Below are positions 8,953-19,261 of a stretch of DNA of 64,000 nt, piece after piece (within the stretch, counting starts at the first letter, position 1; every line of letters begins with the position of its first letter). The notes beneath the pieces are model-generated. The model was not told where the DNA came from. It did no database searches and worked only from the letters and a program-made list of their open reading frames with translations. This DNA is from Chryseobacterium gleum (GTDB lineage: Bacteria > Bacteroidota > Bacteroidia > Flavobacteriales_D > Crocinitomicaceae). Where the stretch lies: positions 1 through 64,000 of the forward strand of contig CAMAXI010000009.1 in assembly GCA_945862165.1 (NCBI GenBank), given 5' to 3'. The position numbers and the translations under genes were made by a program.

Positions 8953-10341
8953 TTAAAATCCAGCGGAGCTTTCATTAATAATTTTTTCTTTCAATGGTTT
9001 AACCAAGCGATCAATATCCCCTGCTCCAACTGTTAAAACAACTTGATTAGAAGTTAGTTCAATCGCCTCAATAAGTTCCTCTTTTTCAATCAAGCGCTTG
9101 GATTTAGCCGTTATTTTAGACAAAAGAACATCGCTTGTAACACCAGGCATTGGCTTTTCTCTCGCAGGATAAATAGGCAATAAATACAAATCATCCACCT
9201 GTGATAATTGCTCTGCAAAGCCTTCCATAAAATCATTCGTTCGGGAGAATAAATGTGGTTGAAAAACCAAGGAAATTTGTTTTGTAGGATATAATAAGCG
9301 AACAGAATCTATTAATGCTTTTAACTCCGTTGGATGGTGTGCATAATCGTCAATATAGACTATATCTTCTGTTTTGACGTGGTATTCAAAGCGACGTTTA
9401 ACCCCTAAAAATGTATTTAATCCATGGCGAATTTCTTCTTCTGACAAACCAAGAAAAACACACAATGCAATACATGCTAGTGCGTTTTCGGCATTATGAA
9501 TTCCTGGTAATCCTAGGGTAATATTATTCCAAACATTTCCTTCGATAACTACATCCATCACCTGCATTCCATTTTCAGAACGTAAATTTCGTCCTTTAAA
9601 ATCAGCCTCTTCCGTTAAAGAATATGTAATTACATTCGCATGACTTGTTAACGGTAACCCTTTTTTAATTACTAAAAGTCCGGCATGGTTAATCAAATTC
9701 GCATATTCTTGGAATCCTTTTAGGAATGTTTCTTCATCGCCATAAATATCTAAATGATCTGGATCACACGCTGTGATAATAGAAGCAAATGGATTTAATT
9801 GTAAAAATGACCGATCAAACTCATCCGCTTCAATCACCGTGAAGTCAGAGGAAGTTGATGCAATAAAATTGGTGTTATAATTGGTTGAAATCCCTCCTAA
9901 AAACGCATTACATTTGAGCGAAGAAGTAAACAATATATGTGCCAACATGGAACTTGTTGTCGTTTTTCCATGCGTACCTGCAACGCACAACCCTTTGGAA
10001 TTATGCGTGATTAAACCCAGAATTTGCGCGCGTTTTAAAATAGTAAATTCTTGCTCTAAAATAAATACATATTCTAGCATCTCTTTTGGAATGGCCGGGG
10101 TAAAAATTACCAATGTATTTACTTTCTCAATTTGTTTCCCAACTACTTCTCCTAAATCTTCAAAATGAATTGAAATCCCTTCTTCTACTAGCGCATCCGT
10201 CAAGGCAGATGGTGTTTTATCATAGCCGCTCACTTCAAAACCTTTTAACTTGAAGTAACGTGCAAGCGCAGACATTCCAATTCCTCCTATACCAAGAAAA
10301 TATATTTTTTTGAATGCATTTAAATCTACATTGTTTATCAT
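8953..10341 (-). CDS. murC: UDP-N-acetylmuramate--L-alanine ligase
   Basis: 462 aa. It adds L-alanine to UDP-MurNAc with ATP, the first step of stem peptide assembly in the cytoplasm. It has the Mur ligase layout: Rossmann motif FLGIGGIGMSALARYF near the start, ATP loop GTHGKTTTSSML near residue 125, central EADEFDRSFL, and YIDDYAHHPTE near 315. The start is the ATG at 10341, in a 4-base ATGA overlap with the murG stop; reading from 10350 would only add three residues inside murG. Confidence 0.97.
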   Translation of the reverse strand: MINNVDLNAFKKIYFLGIGGIGMSALARYFKLKGFEVSGYDKTPSALTDALVEEGISIHFEDLGEVVGKQIEKVNTLVIFTPAIPKEMLEYVFILEQEFTILKRAQILGLITHNSKGLCVAGTHGKTTTSSMLAHILFTSSLKCNAFLGGISTNYNTNFIASTSSDFTVIEADEFDRSFLQLNPFASIITACDPDHLDIYGDEETFLKGFQEYANLINHAGLLVIKKGLPLTSHANVITYSLTEEADFKGRNLRSENGMQVMDVVIEGNVWNNITLGLPGIHNAENALACIALCVFLGLSEEEIRHGLNTFLGVKRRFEYHVKTEDIVYIDDYAHHPTELKALIDSVRLLYPTKQISLVFQPHLFSRTNDFMEGFAEQLSQVDDLYLLPIYPAREKPMPGVTSDVLLSKITAKSKRLIEKEELIEAIELTSNQVVLTVGAGDIDRLVKPLKEKIINESSAGF

Positions 10342-11432
10342 ACCATGCATTTTTCAATTTCATTTACTATCAATTCAGCAGCATTTGGAATTGCAAAATT
10401 TCGCAATTTTACAGCCATTTGCTTACCTGCATTTTCATTTGTCAACAACTCAATACTTGCTTGAATTAATTTTTCTTTTGCTTCTTTATCGGTAATTACA
10501 AGCACTGCATCTGCCAACGAATTCGCATTGTGTGTCTGGTGATCATCCGATACATTAGGAGAAGGAACCAATATCGTTGGTTTTTCAATAATCGTTAATT
10601 CTGAAACCGACATTGCTCCAGCTCTTGAAATAATTACATCTGCTGCAGCATAGGCTAAATCCATTTCCCTAATGAATTCAAACAAATGAACTCCATGCGC
10701 TACCAAATACTCTTGTTTATTTGCGTAATTTGGGAAATAAAATTTTCCGCATTGCCAGATCACCTGTACATTCGCATCAACAATTTTATCTATACTACCT
10801 ATTAAACTTTCATTCAATGTTCTTGCTCCTAAACTACCACCAATGATTAAAATGGTTTTTTTGGAGTTATCTAACTTAAAATGTTCTATCGCTTTCGCTT
10901 TTTTTCCATCAATTAAGACCATTTCGTTTCGGACTGGATTTCCGGTTAATACGATTTTTTCGTTTGGAAAAAATTTATCTAAATTAGGATAGGCAACACA
11001 AATTTTAGAAACCACTTTTGAAAGTATACGGTTTGTTTTTCCTGGAAATGAATTTTGTTCTTGTACTACCGTCGGAATATTAAGCACCGATGCAATTCTC
11101 AAAATTGGTCCCGAAGCATACCCTCCAACACCAATCACAACTTGGGGTTTGAATTTCTTTAAAATAAAAAATGCCTTAAACAGGCTATATACTAACTTAA
11201 AAGGAAGTACAAAGTTTGAAAATGTTATTCTGCGTTGAAAACCAGTAATAGGCAACCCGATAATCGAATAACCCGCTTGCGGAACTTTTTCCATTTCCAT
11301 TTTACCAGATGCACCAACAAACAATATTTCAGCGACTGGATTACGACGTTTCAATTCATTCGCAATAGCAATCGCAGGGAAAATATGTCCGCCAGTTCCA
11401 CCTCCAGATATGATTATTTTTTGTGAGCTCAT
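10338..11432 (-). CDS. murG: UDP-GlcNAc:lipid I transferase MurG
   Basis: 364 aa. It transfers GlcNAc to lipid I on the inner face of the membrane, giving lipid II. It is a GT-B fold, family GT28. The N-terminal glycine loop ISGGGTGGHIFPA is at about residues 8-20, GVGGYASGP near 100, and the C-terminal UDP-GlcNAc site includes IIGGSLGARTLN (about 195) and ISRAGAMSVSEL (about 270). It overlaps murC by 4 bases and follows ftsW after a 63-base spacer holding a CGCAATGC hairpin. Confidence 0.97.
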   Translation of the reverse strand: MSSQKIIISGGGTGGHIFPAIAIANELKRRNPVAEILFVGASGKMEMEKVPQAGYSIIGLPITGFQRRITFSNFVLPFKLVYSLFKAFFILKKFKPQVVIGVGGYASGPILRIASVLNIPTVVQEQNSFPGKTNRILSKVVSKICVAYPNLDKFFPNEKIVLTGNPVRNEMVLIDGKKAKAIEHFKLDNSKKTILIIGGSLGARTLNESLIGSIDKIVDANVQVIWQCGKFYFPNYANKQEYLVAHGVHLFEFIREMDLAYAAADVIISRAGAMSVSELTIIEKPTILVPSPNVSDDHQTHNANSLADAVLVITDKEAKEKLIQASIELLTNENAGKQMAVKLRNFAIPNAAELIVNEIEKCMV

Positions 11433-11454
11433 TACATTTTATTTTATGAAATGG

Positions 11455-11475
11455 GGATGTCGCAATGCAACATCC
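11455..11475. repeat. Hairpin with CGCAATGC core between ftsW and murG
   Basis: GGATGT (11455-11460) and ACATCC (11470-11475) flank CGCAATGCA. Next to it is a partial direct repeat, GCAACATCCTTACAT / GCTGCATCCTTACAT. The core matches the palindromes at 4587-4608 and 57428-57447, and it sits just past the end of ftsW in the direction of transcription. Confidence 0.55.
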
Positions 11476-11495
11476 TTACATACAGTGCTGCATCC

Positions 11496-12662
11496 TTACA
11501 TATCTTCCGATATTTCTTCTGATTTAGCAATTTTTGTTTGTTTATAAGCAATCGATTGTACCATCCCAATTGCGAGGCAAGTCATAATTAATGCTGAACC
11601 TCCCATTGCGAGTAAAGGCATGTTTTGGCCTGTTACTGGAAAGATTCCAGTACAAACCATCATATTCACTGTTGCTTGTGTCAATAATAATATCCCTATC
11701 CCGATACATAGATAGGTTTCAAAAAGTTTATCCGACTTCAAACCGATACGAATTATTCTAAAAAGCAGAACGCAATATAAGAAAACCAAGATAATTGCTG
11801 AAAAGGATCCGAACTCTTCCACAAAACTTGAGAAATAAAAATCTGCATATGCTTCCGGTAAATATTCTTTTAGTTTTCCATCCCCTACTCCTTGTCCTAT
11901 GAAACCACCATTAAAAATTGCTAATTCAGCATTCAAAGACTGGGCATTTGCCTGAACATCTTTATCTGTTTCTAAACGATTGGTAATTCTATTTTTCCAA
12001 GTTTCATAACGCGGTAAAACATTTAGTGAAGGTGCAGAAATGTGAATTAAAACTAAAAGTCCAGCAAGCGCAATTCCACCTCCAATTGCAGCCAAAATTT
12101 TAGTAAAAGGAAATTTGCCGATAATTAGAATTAAAAAAGAGATACAAAAAAGTAAAAAAGCAGTAGAGAAGTTATCTTTAAAAATCAAGATACAGATTAC
12201 GATAATCGGAAACATGATTGGCCAAAATCCGCTTTTCCAGGAATTGAAAGAATCTTTCTTTTTGACTAATAAACGAGATAGATATACAATCAAACCTAAT
12301 TTTGCGAAATCAGATGATTGAAATGTCAATCCTACAAACGGAATTTTCACCCATCTTCCAGCCCCATTTACCTTGGTACCAAAGAAAAATGTAAACAAAA
12401 GTAATAGGATAGATGCATAAAACATCAATCGAGCAAACTTTGAAAAATACGCAGGATCTTTTCGATGTACCCAGAACATGGTAATAAAACCAAGTATCAC
12501 ATAAATCAAATGTTTAAATAGATATTTAAACGGTGTTCCTCCTTCTATTTTTACTAAAATTGGGACAAAACTATAGACACTTACTAGCGAAAAAGCTAGT
12601 AAAATCAGTGTGATCACCCAAATTCCGCGATCTCCTTTTAAGTATGAAAAAAACTTATTCAA
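11496..12662 (-). CDS. ftsW: Septal peptidoglycan glycosyltransferase FtsW (SEDS)
   Basis: 388 aa with about ten membrane helices. SEDS proteins polymerise lipid II into glycan strands and work with a class B penicillin-binding protein, here FtsI at 16725. Signatures are TFQSSDFAKLGLIVYLS (about 120) and the extracellular loop FIGQGVGDGKLKEYLPEAYA followed by DFYFSSFVEEFG (about 255-285), plus the late helix GIFPVTGQNMPLLAMGGSAL. RodA is the paralogue, but the dcw position between murD and murG supports FtsW. It lies 7 bases after murD. Confidence 0.95.
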   Translation of the reverse strand: MNKFFSYLKGDRGIWVITLILLAFSLVSVYSFVPILVKIEGGTPFKYLFKHLIYVILGFITMFWVHRKDPAYFSKFARLMFYASILLLLFTFFFGTKVNGAGRWVKIPFVGLTFQSSDFAKLGLIVYLSRLLVKKKDSFNSWKSGFWPIMFPIIVICILIFKDNFSTAFLLFCISFLILIIGKFPFTKILAAIGGGIALAGLLVLIHISAPSLNVLPRYETWKNRITNRLETDKDVQANAQSLNAELAIFNGGFIGQGVGDGKLKEYLPEAYADFYFSSFVEEFGSFSAIILVFLYCVLLFRIIRIGLKSDKLFETYLCIGIGILLLTQATVNMMVCTGIFPVTGQNMPLLAMGGSALIMTCLAIGMVQSIAYKQTKIAKSEEISEDM

Positions 12663-12669
12663 GAAATAA

Positions 12670-14016
12670 TTATAATGCTCTTACAGCAGATTTAAACTGA
12701 TTTCCTCTATCTTCATAGTTTTCAAAAAGGTCGAAACTAGCACACGCTGGGGATAACAAAACTGTTTCCTCTTTTTTAGCCAAGCGGTAACCATAACTAA
12801 CTGCTTCCATTGCCGATCCTGCTTCTACAATGGTTTCTACAACACCATTGAACGTATCTTTGATCTTTTGATTGTCCGTACCTAAACAGATAATAGCTTT
12901 CACTTTATCTTTCACTAATTCTAATAATTCAGAATAGTCGTTTCCTTTATCCACACCACCAACAATCCAAACTGTTGGAGCTTCCATACTTTCTAATGCA
13001 AACCATGTTGAATTTACATTTGTTGCTTTAGAATCATTGATAAATGAGATACCGTGAACTTTAGCTACAAACTCCAAACGGTGTTCTACGTTTTGGAAAT
13101 CGGAGAAGCTATCTCTCACCACCTCTTTACGGATTTCTACTAATCGTGAAGCGATACCTGACGCTAACGAATTTTGCACATTGTGCTTGCCTTTTAAGGC
13201 TAAATCATGAATAGACATAATAAACGGATCTTTATTTATATTTAAGGTTAATTGTTTTTCATCTGCATAACCACCATTTTCAATTACTTTACGAATTGAG
13301 AAAGGAAGAGAATTTACATTTGTTTTTATTTTGTCAAAATTTGCAGTAATCACCTCATCATCTGTGTTATAGATAAAGAAATCATTTTCTCCTTGATTTT
13401 GAATAATTCTAAATTTTGAGTTGACATAGTTTTGCATGTTGTACGCATAACGATCTAAATGGTCTGGCGTAATATTTAGGAGAATTGCGATATCCGCTTT
13501 AAAATCAAACATTCCATCCAATTGGAAGGAGCTTAATTCTAAAATGTACCAATCGAAATTTTCTTCCGCAACTTGTTTTGCAAAACTTTTACCAACATTA
13601 CCAGCTAATCCGACATTTATACCAGCCTTTTGAAATGTGTGATACGTTAGCATCGTAGTAGTCGTTTTACCATTACTGCCTGTGATGCAAACTGTTTTAG
13701 CCGTATTGTAATACCCAGCAAATTCTATTTCAGAAATTACAGAGATATTTCTTTCTGTAAATTGTTTAACCACCGCTACTGCATCTGGAATACCTGGAGA
13801 TTTAACAACTATATCTGCACCTTTAAGAACTTCTATTGTATGTTTACCTTCTTCCCAAGCAATTTCATATTGGTTCAATTCTTCTTTGTATTCTGGAGAA
13901 ATCATACCAAAATCAGATACAAACACGTTCCATCCGTGTTTTTTTCCGAGAATTGCGGTCCCAACACCGCTTTCTCCAGCACCTAAAATCACTAAATATT
14001 TCCCTTCGCCTTTCAT
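12670..14016 (-). CDS. murD: UDP-MurNAc-L-alanine--D-glutamate ligase
   Basis: 448 aa, typical length. It adds D-glutamate to UDP-MurNAc-L-Ala with ATP. Motifs are VILGAGESGVGTAILGK (N-terminal Rossmann), ITGSNGKTTTTMLTYH (ATP loop, about 110), LNITPDHLDRY (about 180), FINDSKATNVNST (about 310) and LLSPACASFDLFENYEDRG near the end. It starts 1 base after the mraY stop and ends 7 bases before ftsW, inside the dcw operon. Confidence 0.97.
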   Translation of the reverse strand: MKGEGKYLVILGAGESGVGTAILGKKHGWNVFVSDFGMISPEYKEELNQYEIAWEEGKHTIEVLKGADIVVKSPGIPDAVAVVKQFTERNISVISEIEFAGYYNTAKTVCITGSNGKTTTTMLTYHTFQKAGINVGLAGNVGKSFAKQVAEENFDWYILELSSFQLDGMFDFKADIAILLNITPDHLDRYAYNMQNYVNSKFRIIQNQGENDFFIYNTDDEVITANFDKIKTNVNSLPFSIRKVIENGGYADEKQLTLNINKDPFIMSIHDLALKGKHNVQNSLASGIASRLVEIRKEVVRDSFSDFQNVEHRLEFVAKVHGISFINDSKATNVNSTWFALESMEAPTVWIVGGVDKGNDYSELLELVKDKVKAIICLGTDNQKIKDTFNGVVETIVEAGSAMEAVSYGYRLAKKEETVLLSPACASFDLFENYEDRGNQFKSAVRAL

Positions 14017-14017
14017 C

Positions 14018-15265
14018 TTATCTTACTTTAAGTGTTACGATAGTAATCACGGCTAACAAAACTGCAACAATCCAAAAACGGGAAACAATTTTTGCTTCAT
14101 GCATTCCTTTTTTCTGGTAATGATGATGTAATGGAGCCATAAGAAAAACTCTACGACCTTCTCCAAACCGTTTTTTGGTCAGTTTGAAATAGCCAACTTG
14201 AATCATAACGGATAAATTTTCAATTAAGAACACACCACATAAAACTGGAATCAATAATTCTTTACGCACAGAAATTGCGAATACTGCAATTATTCCTCCT
14301 AATGCCAAACTCCCTGTATCTCCCATAAAAACTTGGGCAGGATAAGAGTTATACCATAGGAAACCAATACAAGCACCAACAAATGCTGAAATAAAGACTA
14401 CCAATTCTTCTGCCGCTGGTATATACATCACATCCAAATAATCTGCAAAACGAACATTCGAGCTTACATATGCGAAAATAGCAAGTGCAATACCAATAAT
14501 AGCGGATGTTCCTGTCGCTAAACCATCTAGCCCGTCCGTAATATTTGCACCATTGGAAACAGCAATCACTATAAAAATCACTATTGGAATAAAAATTAAC
14601 CATCCCCAAGATTTGTGAACGTCATTCACCATCCAGTTGTAATTAAATTCATTTCCTTTGATAAACGGAATAGTTGTTGTCATATCACGTGTTTCAATCC
14701 AAACAGAATTGGAATCTTTTGCAAACTCAGCATGGTGACTATTTACAACACGTTCATCTTGGGTTAGTACATGTGTTTTAGGCACCAACTTATGCACTTT
14801 GACATTGTCATTAAAATACAAAATGGAACCAACGATAATTCCTACACCAATTTGTCCAACTACTTTAAATTTTCCAGCAAGTCCTTTTTTATTTCTCTTG
14901 AAAACCTTGATGTAATCATCTAAAAATCCTATTAAACCTAACCAAACTGTGGAAATCAACATCGTGATAACGTATACGTTATGTAGTTTCGCAAATAATA
15001 AGGTTGGAATAATTATAGCGCTTAAGATGATGATTCCACCCATCGTTGGCGTACCGGATTTTTCAACTTGACCCGCAAGACCTAAATCACGTACTGTTTC
15101 TCCAATTTGTTGACGACGTAATAGATTAATCAATTTTTTTCCAAAAACGATAGAAATAATCAAGGAAACGATCAAAGCCAGCGCAGCTCTGAAAGAAATA
15201 AAATGAAACAATCCAGCTCCAGGAACATTCCATTTGTCTAGTAAGTCGAATAAATAGTATAGCAT
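14018..15265 (-). CDS. mraY: Phospho-MurNAc-pentapeptide transferase MraY
   Basis: 415 aa, against about 360 in E. coli. It moves phospho-MurNAc-pentapeptide to undecaprenyl phosphate, giving lipid I. Conserved cytoplasmic loops are [47 protein letters not shown] and [11 protein letters not shown]. The extra length is a hydrophilic segment at about residues 155-220 (contains NDNVKVHKL ... [12 protein letters not shown]), probably periplasmic and of a type seen in other Bacteroidota. The ATG shares one base with the murE stop (TAATG). Confidence 0.97.
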   Translation of the reverse strand: MLYYLFDLLDKWNVPGAGLFHFISFRAALALIVSLIISIVFGKKLINLLRRQQIGETVRDLGLAGQVEKSGTPTMGGIIILSAIIIPTLLFAKLHNVYVITMLISTVWLGLIGFLDDYIKVFKRNKKGLAGKFKVVGQIGVGIIVGSILYFNDNVKVHKLVPKTHVLTQDERVVNSHHAEFAKDSNSVWIETRDMTTTIPFIKGNEFNYNWMVNDVHKSWGWLIFIPIVIFIVIAVSNGANITDGLDGLATGTSAIIGIALAIFAYVSSNVRFADYLDVMYIPAAEELVVFISAFVGACIGFLWYNSYPAQVFMGDTGSLALGGIIAVFAISVRKELLIPVLCGVFLIENLSVMIQVGYFKLTKKRFGEGRRVFLMAPLHHHYQKKGMHEAKIVSRFWIVAVLLAVITIVTLKVR

Positions 15266-16725
15266 TATTTCTCTAGTTTTTCAAAAAGGTTAGTTACAAT
15301 TTTTAGGTCATCAAAAGGGTATTTAACACCTTTAATTTCTTGATACGTTTCGTGGCCCTTACCAGCAATTAAGATGATATCGTTTGGTTCAGCCATCGCA
15401 CAAGCTGTTTTTATTGCTTGTTCTCTATCCGTAATCGACAATGTTTTTTTATAGTATTGTCCTTCTACCCCTTCCATCATTTGTGCAATGATATCTTCTG
15501 GATTTTCGGAACGAGGATTATCGGAAGTAATGATTACTTTGTCGCTCAAAGCACAAGCAACTGCAGCCATTTTTGGTCTTTTAGTAGTGTCTCTATCGCC
15601 ACCACAACCTAATATGGTATAAACTGTTTCATTTTTTGTACGAATAGATGCAACTGTTTGTAATACATTTTCTAGTGCATCTGGTGTATGTGCATAATCT
15701 ACGATCGCAGTTATTCCACCTTTACTTCTAACTTGCTGAAAACGACCTACAACCGAATCCAGTTTACTTATAACCGTTAATGTTTCAATTTTATCTTGCT
15801 CTAACAAAACAGCAACTGCATAAACTGCTAATAAGTTATATGCATTAAATGAACCTAATAACTTTGTCCAAACTTCTTGGCTGTCGATTGTTAAAACCAA
15901 TCCTGAAAATTGATTTTCGATGATTTTCACTTTGAAGTCTGCTGGTGTTTTCATTGCATACGATGCTTTATGTGCATTCGTATTTTGAAGCATCACCATT
16001 CCATTTTTATCATCGGTATTTGTCAATGCAAATGCATCTTTATTCAAAGCGTCAAAAAAGCCTTTTTTAGCTTTAATATATTCTTTAAATGAACCATGGT
16101 AATCTAAGTGATCATGTGTAATATTAGTAAATACACCTCCAGTAAAACTTAAACCACTAATTCTATGTTGCACAACAGCATGCGAACTCACTTCCATAAA
16201 GCAAAATTCACAGCCTTCATTAACCATTTGCGCTAATAATGCGTTTAAAGAAACTTGATCTGGAGTGGTATGTGTGGAAGGGATTTCAACTGCACCTATT
16301 TTGTTTACAACCGTAGAAAGTAAACCAACTTTATACCCTAAATCTAAAAAAACTTTATGTAATAAGGATACGATAGTCGTTTTCCCATTTGTACCAGTAA
16401 CTCCAACCAATTTCAAGGCGGAAGATGGATTATCATAAAAATTGGAAGAAGCTATGCCTAGCGCAAAAGAAGAATCTTTTACAATAACTAAAGTCACCCC
16501 TGTAGGAACATCAAGTTGTACTTCAGATAAAATAGCTTTACATCCTTGTTGAATGACATTTGAAATAAATGAATGACCATCCACTTGCGTTCCTTTTATC
16601 GCAACAAATAAAGAACCATTAACTGCTTTTCTTGAATCAAAAACGATTTGATCAACAGCCAATGACATTTCTCCTTTAACAGAAAGAATATCGCAATTAA
16701 TTAATATGTCGTTAAGTGTTTTCAT
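15265..16725 (-). CDS. murE: UDP-MurNAc-tripeptide ligase (meso-DAP adding) MurE
   Basis: 486 aa. It adds the third residue of the stem peptide. The ATP loop [17 protein letters not shown] is near residue 110 and [10 protein letters not shown] near 205. The specificity motif [13 protein letters not shown] (about 405) is the DNPR form that binds meso-diaminopimelate, so a DAP-type wall is predicted. The start is ATG 16725, which shares one base with the ftsI stop; a TTG codon one position earlier is less likely. The stop overlaps the mraY start. Confidence 0.97.
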   Translation of the reverse strand: MKTLNDILINCDILSVKGEMSLAVDQIVFDSRKAVNGSLFVAIKGTQVDGHSFISNVIQQGCKAILSEVQLDVPTGVTLVIVKDSSFALGIASSNFYDNPSSALKLVGVTGTNGKTTIVSLLHKVFLDLGYKVGLLSTVVNKIGAVEIPSTHTTPDQVSLNALLAQMVNEGCEFCFMEVSSHAVVQHRISGLSFTGGVFTNITHDHLDYHGSFKEYIKAKKGFFDALNKDAFALTNTDDKNGMVMLQNTNAHKASYAMKTPADFKVKIIENQFSGLVLTIDSQEVWTKLLGSFNAYNLLAVYAVAVLLEQDKIETLTVISKLDSVVGRFQQVRSKGGITAIVDYAHTPDALENVLQTVASIRTKNETVYTILGCGGDRDTTKRPKMAAVACALSDKVIITSDNPRSENPEDIIAQMMEGVEGQYYKKTLSITDREQAIKTACAMAEPNDIILIAGKGHETYQEIKGVKYPFDDLKIVTNLFEKLEK

Positions 16726-18851
16726 CAATTTAAAGTCAATTCTATTAAACCACCTCTATATATTTGTTTTCCTGGAAAAACGGATTGTTTTGTAACTTTA
16801 CCATATCCTTTCAAACTCACATGCATTCCTGCGTTTTCAATTAAATAAACAGCATCTTTAGCATTCATACCAAGCACATCCGGAACTAAATTTTTCGTAA
16901 TCAAACGCTTATGGAATTCTATTGTATTTTGTTGTTTTTCCGTAGATATCCATTCGTCTTGAGAACTTTGTTTGAATGGTATTTTCAGTTTACGTAATAT
17001 TTTTTTCAAATCATATTGATTGCCATCTTTCGTTACCGGTATTTCCCATACACGTTTCCCTTTTTCGTTGATTGCTTTGTGGTATTTTAAACTAGAAGCA
17101 TAAACTTTATTTGCAATTGCAGAGAAAACTGTTCCAGACATTACAGAACCATATACATTTTCACCGATTGCTTCCACAGAAACGATACAAGAATAGCGTG
17201 GATTTTTCACTGGAAAGTAACCAACAAAAGATGCCAAGAAAATACGTTCTCCTTTACCTGCTTTTGCAGAACGATCATTCATTACTTGTGCCGTACCGGT
17301 TTTACCAGCGATTTCAAAATAAGAAGATGTTAATTTTTTACCTGTACCATTCGTCATTACGCCTTCTAAACAACCTTTCAAAATTTCAAGTGTGCTTTTG
17401 GAACATATTTTTTGTCTTAAAACAACTGGTTGAAACGTCTTAATAACCTGTGTACCCCGACGAATCTCTTGCACAAACTGCGGTCTTACTAGTTTGCCTT
17501 CATTTGCAATTGAATTATAAAAAGCTAAAGTTTGTAAAGGAGTTTGCTGAAATTCATACCCAACAGCCATCCAAGGTAAAGATATACCAGACCATTTTTT
17601 TGTTCCAGGACGATGTACTGTTGGATTTGGTTCACCCGCTAAATCAATTCCTAAAGGTTCTGTTAATCCAAATTCATCTAAATGTCTCAAAAACTCTTGT
17701 GGTTCATCTTTGTATGCTTTGTATATGATTCTAGAAATTACGTTGGATGATTTCTCAAATGCTTGTTGAATAGAGATTCGACCATAATTATGTCCTTTCG
17801 CTTCATTCAGAGTTCTTCGACTATAAGTATAACTACTTGCTGCCTGAACCGTATCCGTAATTTTAAATTTATCATCTTCTAATCCAGCCATTAACGAAGC
17901 TAATTTAAATGTTGATCCAGGTACTTCCTTTCCTCCAATAGCTTGGTTAAATAATTCGTAATACTTTCCATCTTCTTCAGACAAAGTTAGGTTTGCAATC
18001 GCCTTCACAAATCCAGTTTTCACATCCATCACAATTACGCAACCGTTATTTGCTTTCTTATCTTTTAATTGTTTGTGTAATTCATTTTGTGCTACCTCTT
18101 GAATTTCTTTATCAATCGAAGTAATTACGTCTGCTCCTTCTATTGCTTCTTTCGTAATCTGTCCTCTTTTTTTCCAACCAGTAGCTAATTTTTGCTCTAC
18201 CTCTTCCCCTGTTTCTCCTGCTAAGTAGTTATGAAAAGCCCCTTCAATACCAACGCGATATTCCTTTTTTCCTCGTGTGTGCTGGTAGTATCCTAATGTT
18301 CTTTTTAACAAATCTCCAAAGGGCCTTTTACGAATAATAATCTCATCATTGTCAATTAATCCCCCTTTATTCCTTCCTTCTTTATAAATTGGGAAGGTTT
18401 TGATATAACGTCTTTGCTCATTGGTAACCTTCTTTTTTATTAATAAGTATTTGTTACCTTGTTTTCGTTGAACCCTTACGTACATTTCAAACTCTCTTGG
18501 TGTCGCATATGATTTTGGAAACATTTTACTCATCTTAATAGACAAATCTGTTATTTGACTATCAAACAATTCTTTTGAAGGAACTGTTGGATCCATGTAT
18601 AAATTGTAATAGGAAATTGAAGTGACCAAAGAAACTCCATTACAATCTAGTACCTCTCCCATTCTCGGATAACGTTTCACATAACGTATTGGCATTTTAC
18701 CTGCTGAATCACCGTTAGAAAGTTCTGATTTTTGCTTATCTGTTTTATCTAATTGAATTCTAAAAACTTGGACTATAACAAGAACCATCCCTATCACAAA
18801 TAGCGAATAAACCAAATAGGCTCTTAATAATAATCCTTGTCTTTCCGTCAT
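16725..18851 (-). CDS. ftsI: Septal penicillin-binding protein 3 (FtsI) with PASTA domain
   Basis: 708 aa class B transpeptidase that cross-links septal peptidoglycan. There is one membrane helix at about residues 10-28, a dimerisation/pedestal region at 50-240, and a transpeptidase domain with the catalytic serine in GSTFKLAS (SxxK, about 310), KSSN (SxN, about 365) and AGKTGTAQV (KTG, about 515). A single C-terminal PASTA domain follows (about 650-708, LVPDVLGMNAKDAVYLIENA). Proteobacterial FtsI lacks PASTA; it is common in Bacteroidota. It overlaps ftsL by 4 bases. Confidence 0.95.
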   Translation of the reverse strand: MTERQGLLLRAYLVYSLFVIGMVLVIVQVFRIQLDKTDKQKSELSNGDSAGKMPIRYVKRYPRMGEVLDCNGVSLVTSISYYNLYMDPTVPSKELFDSQITDLSIKMSKMFPKSYATPREFEMYVRVQRKQGNKYLLIKKKVTNEQRRYIKTFPIYKEGRNKGGLIDNDEIIIRKRPFGDLLKRTLGYYQHTRGKKEYRVGIEGAFHNYLAGETGEEVEQKLATGWKKRGQITKEAIEGADVITSIDKEIQEVAQNELHKQLKDKKANNGCVIVMDVKTGFVKAIANLTLSEEDGKYYELFNQAIGGKEVPGSTFKLASLMAGLEDDKFKITDTVQAASSYTYSRRTLNEAKGHNYGRISIQQAFEKSSNVISRIIYKAYKDEPQEFLRHLDEFGLTEPLGIDLAGEPNPTVHRPGTKKWSGISLPWMAVGYEFQQTPLQTLAFYNSIANEGKLVRPQFVQEIRRGTQVIKTFQPVVLRQKICSKSTLEILKGCLEGVMTNGTGKKLTSSYFEIAGKTGTAQVMNDRSAKAGKGERIFLASFVGYFPVKNPRYSCIVSVEAIGENVYGSVMSGTVFSAIANKVYASSLKYHKAINEKGKRVWEIPVTKDGNQYDLKKILRKLKIPFKQSSQDEWISTEKQQNTIEFHKRLITKNLVPDVLGMNAKDAVYLIENAGMHVSLKGYGKVTKQSVFPGKQIYRGGLIELTLN

Positions 18852-19261
18852 TTCGATTCTCTCTTAATTCGAATTACTTTCGCAGGTTTCGTTGTTTCAT
18901 ACAAACCTCTAGCTTCCAATTTTTTTATTAATATTTCTCTTTTCGTTGCTTCTTCTAATTTTGCTCTTGTTTCCACAAATTCAGCTGTTTTAGCGTCTAA
19001 TTCCACCTGTGTAGTTTCCATATTCTTTACCAAACTTTTACCGTAATATCCCTTGGAAATAACGATAATAAATATCGCGAATAAGAAAAAAACATAAGTT
19101 AAGTTGTTGATTACAAAATCCTGCACCAAAAACTCTCCGTTTAAAATTTGAAGAAAAATATTGCTGTTTTTACCTGCTTTCTTTTTCTTTGCTTTTTTCT
19201 TCACAGGAGATTGAGATACTTCCTCAATTACATCCTCTTTCTTGATGTATTCGTTATCCAT
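18848..19261 (-). CDS. ftsL: FtsL-like division protein
   Basis: 137 aa small bitopic protein. A Lys-rich cytoplasmic part (KKKAKKKKAGK, about 18-30) precedes one membrane helix (about 50-70, YVFFLFAIFIIVIS) and a short coiled coil rich in Glu, Ala and Lys (about 78-115). The sequence alone is not diagnostic. The call rests on topology and its place between rsmH and ftsI, overlapping both. FtsL with FtsB and FtsQ activates the FtsW-FtsI synthase in the periplasm. Confidence 0.75.
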   Translation of the reverse strand: MDNEYIKKEDVIEEVSQSPVKKKAKKKKAGKNSNIFLQILNGEFLVQDFVINNLTYVFFLFAIFIIVISKGYYGKSLVKNMETTQVELDAKTAEFVETRAKLEEATKREILIKKLEARGLYETTKPAKVIRIKRESK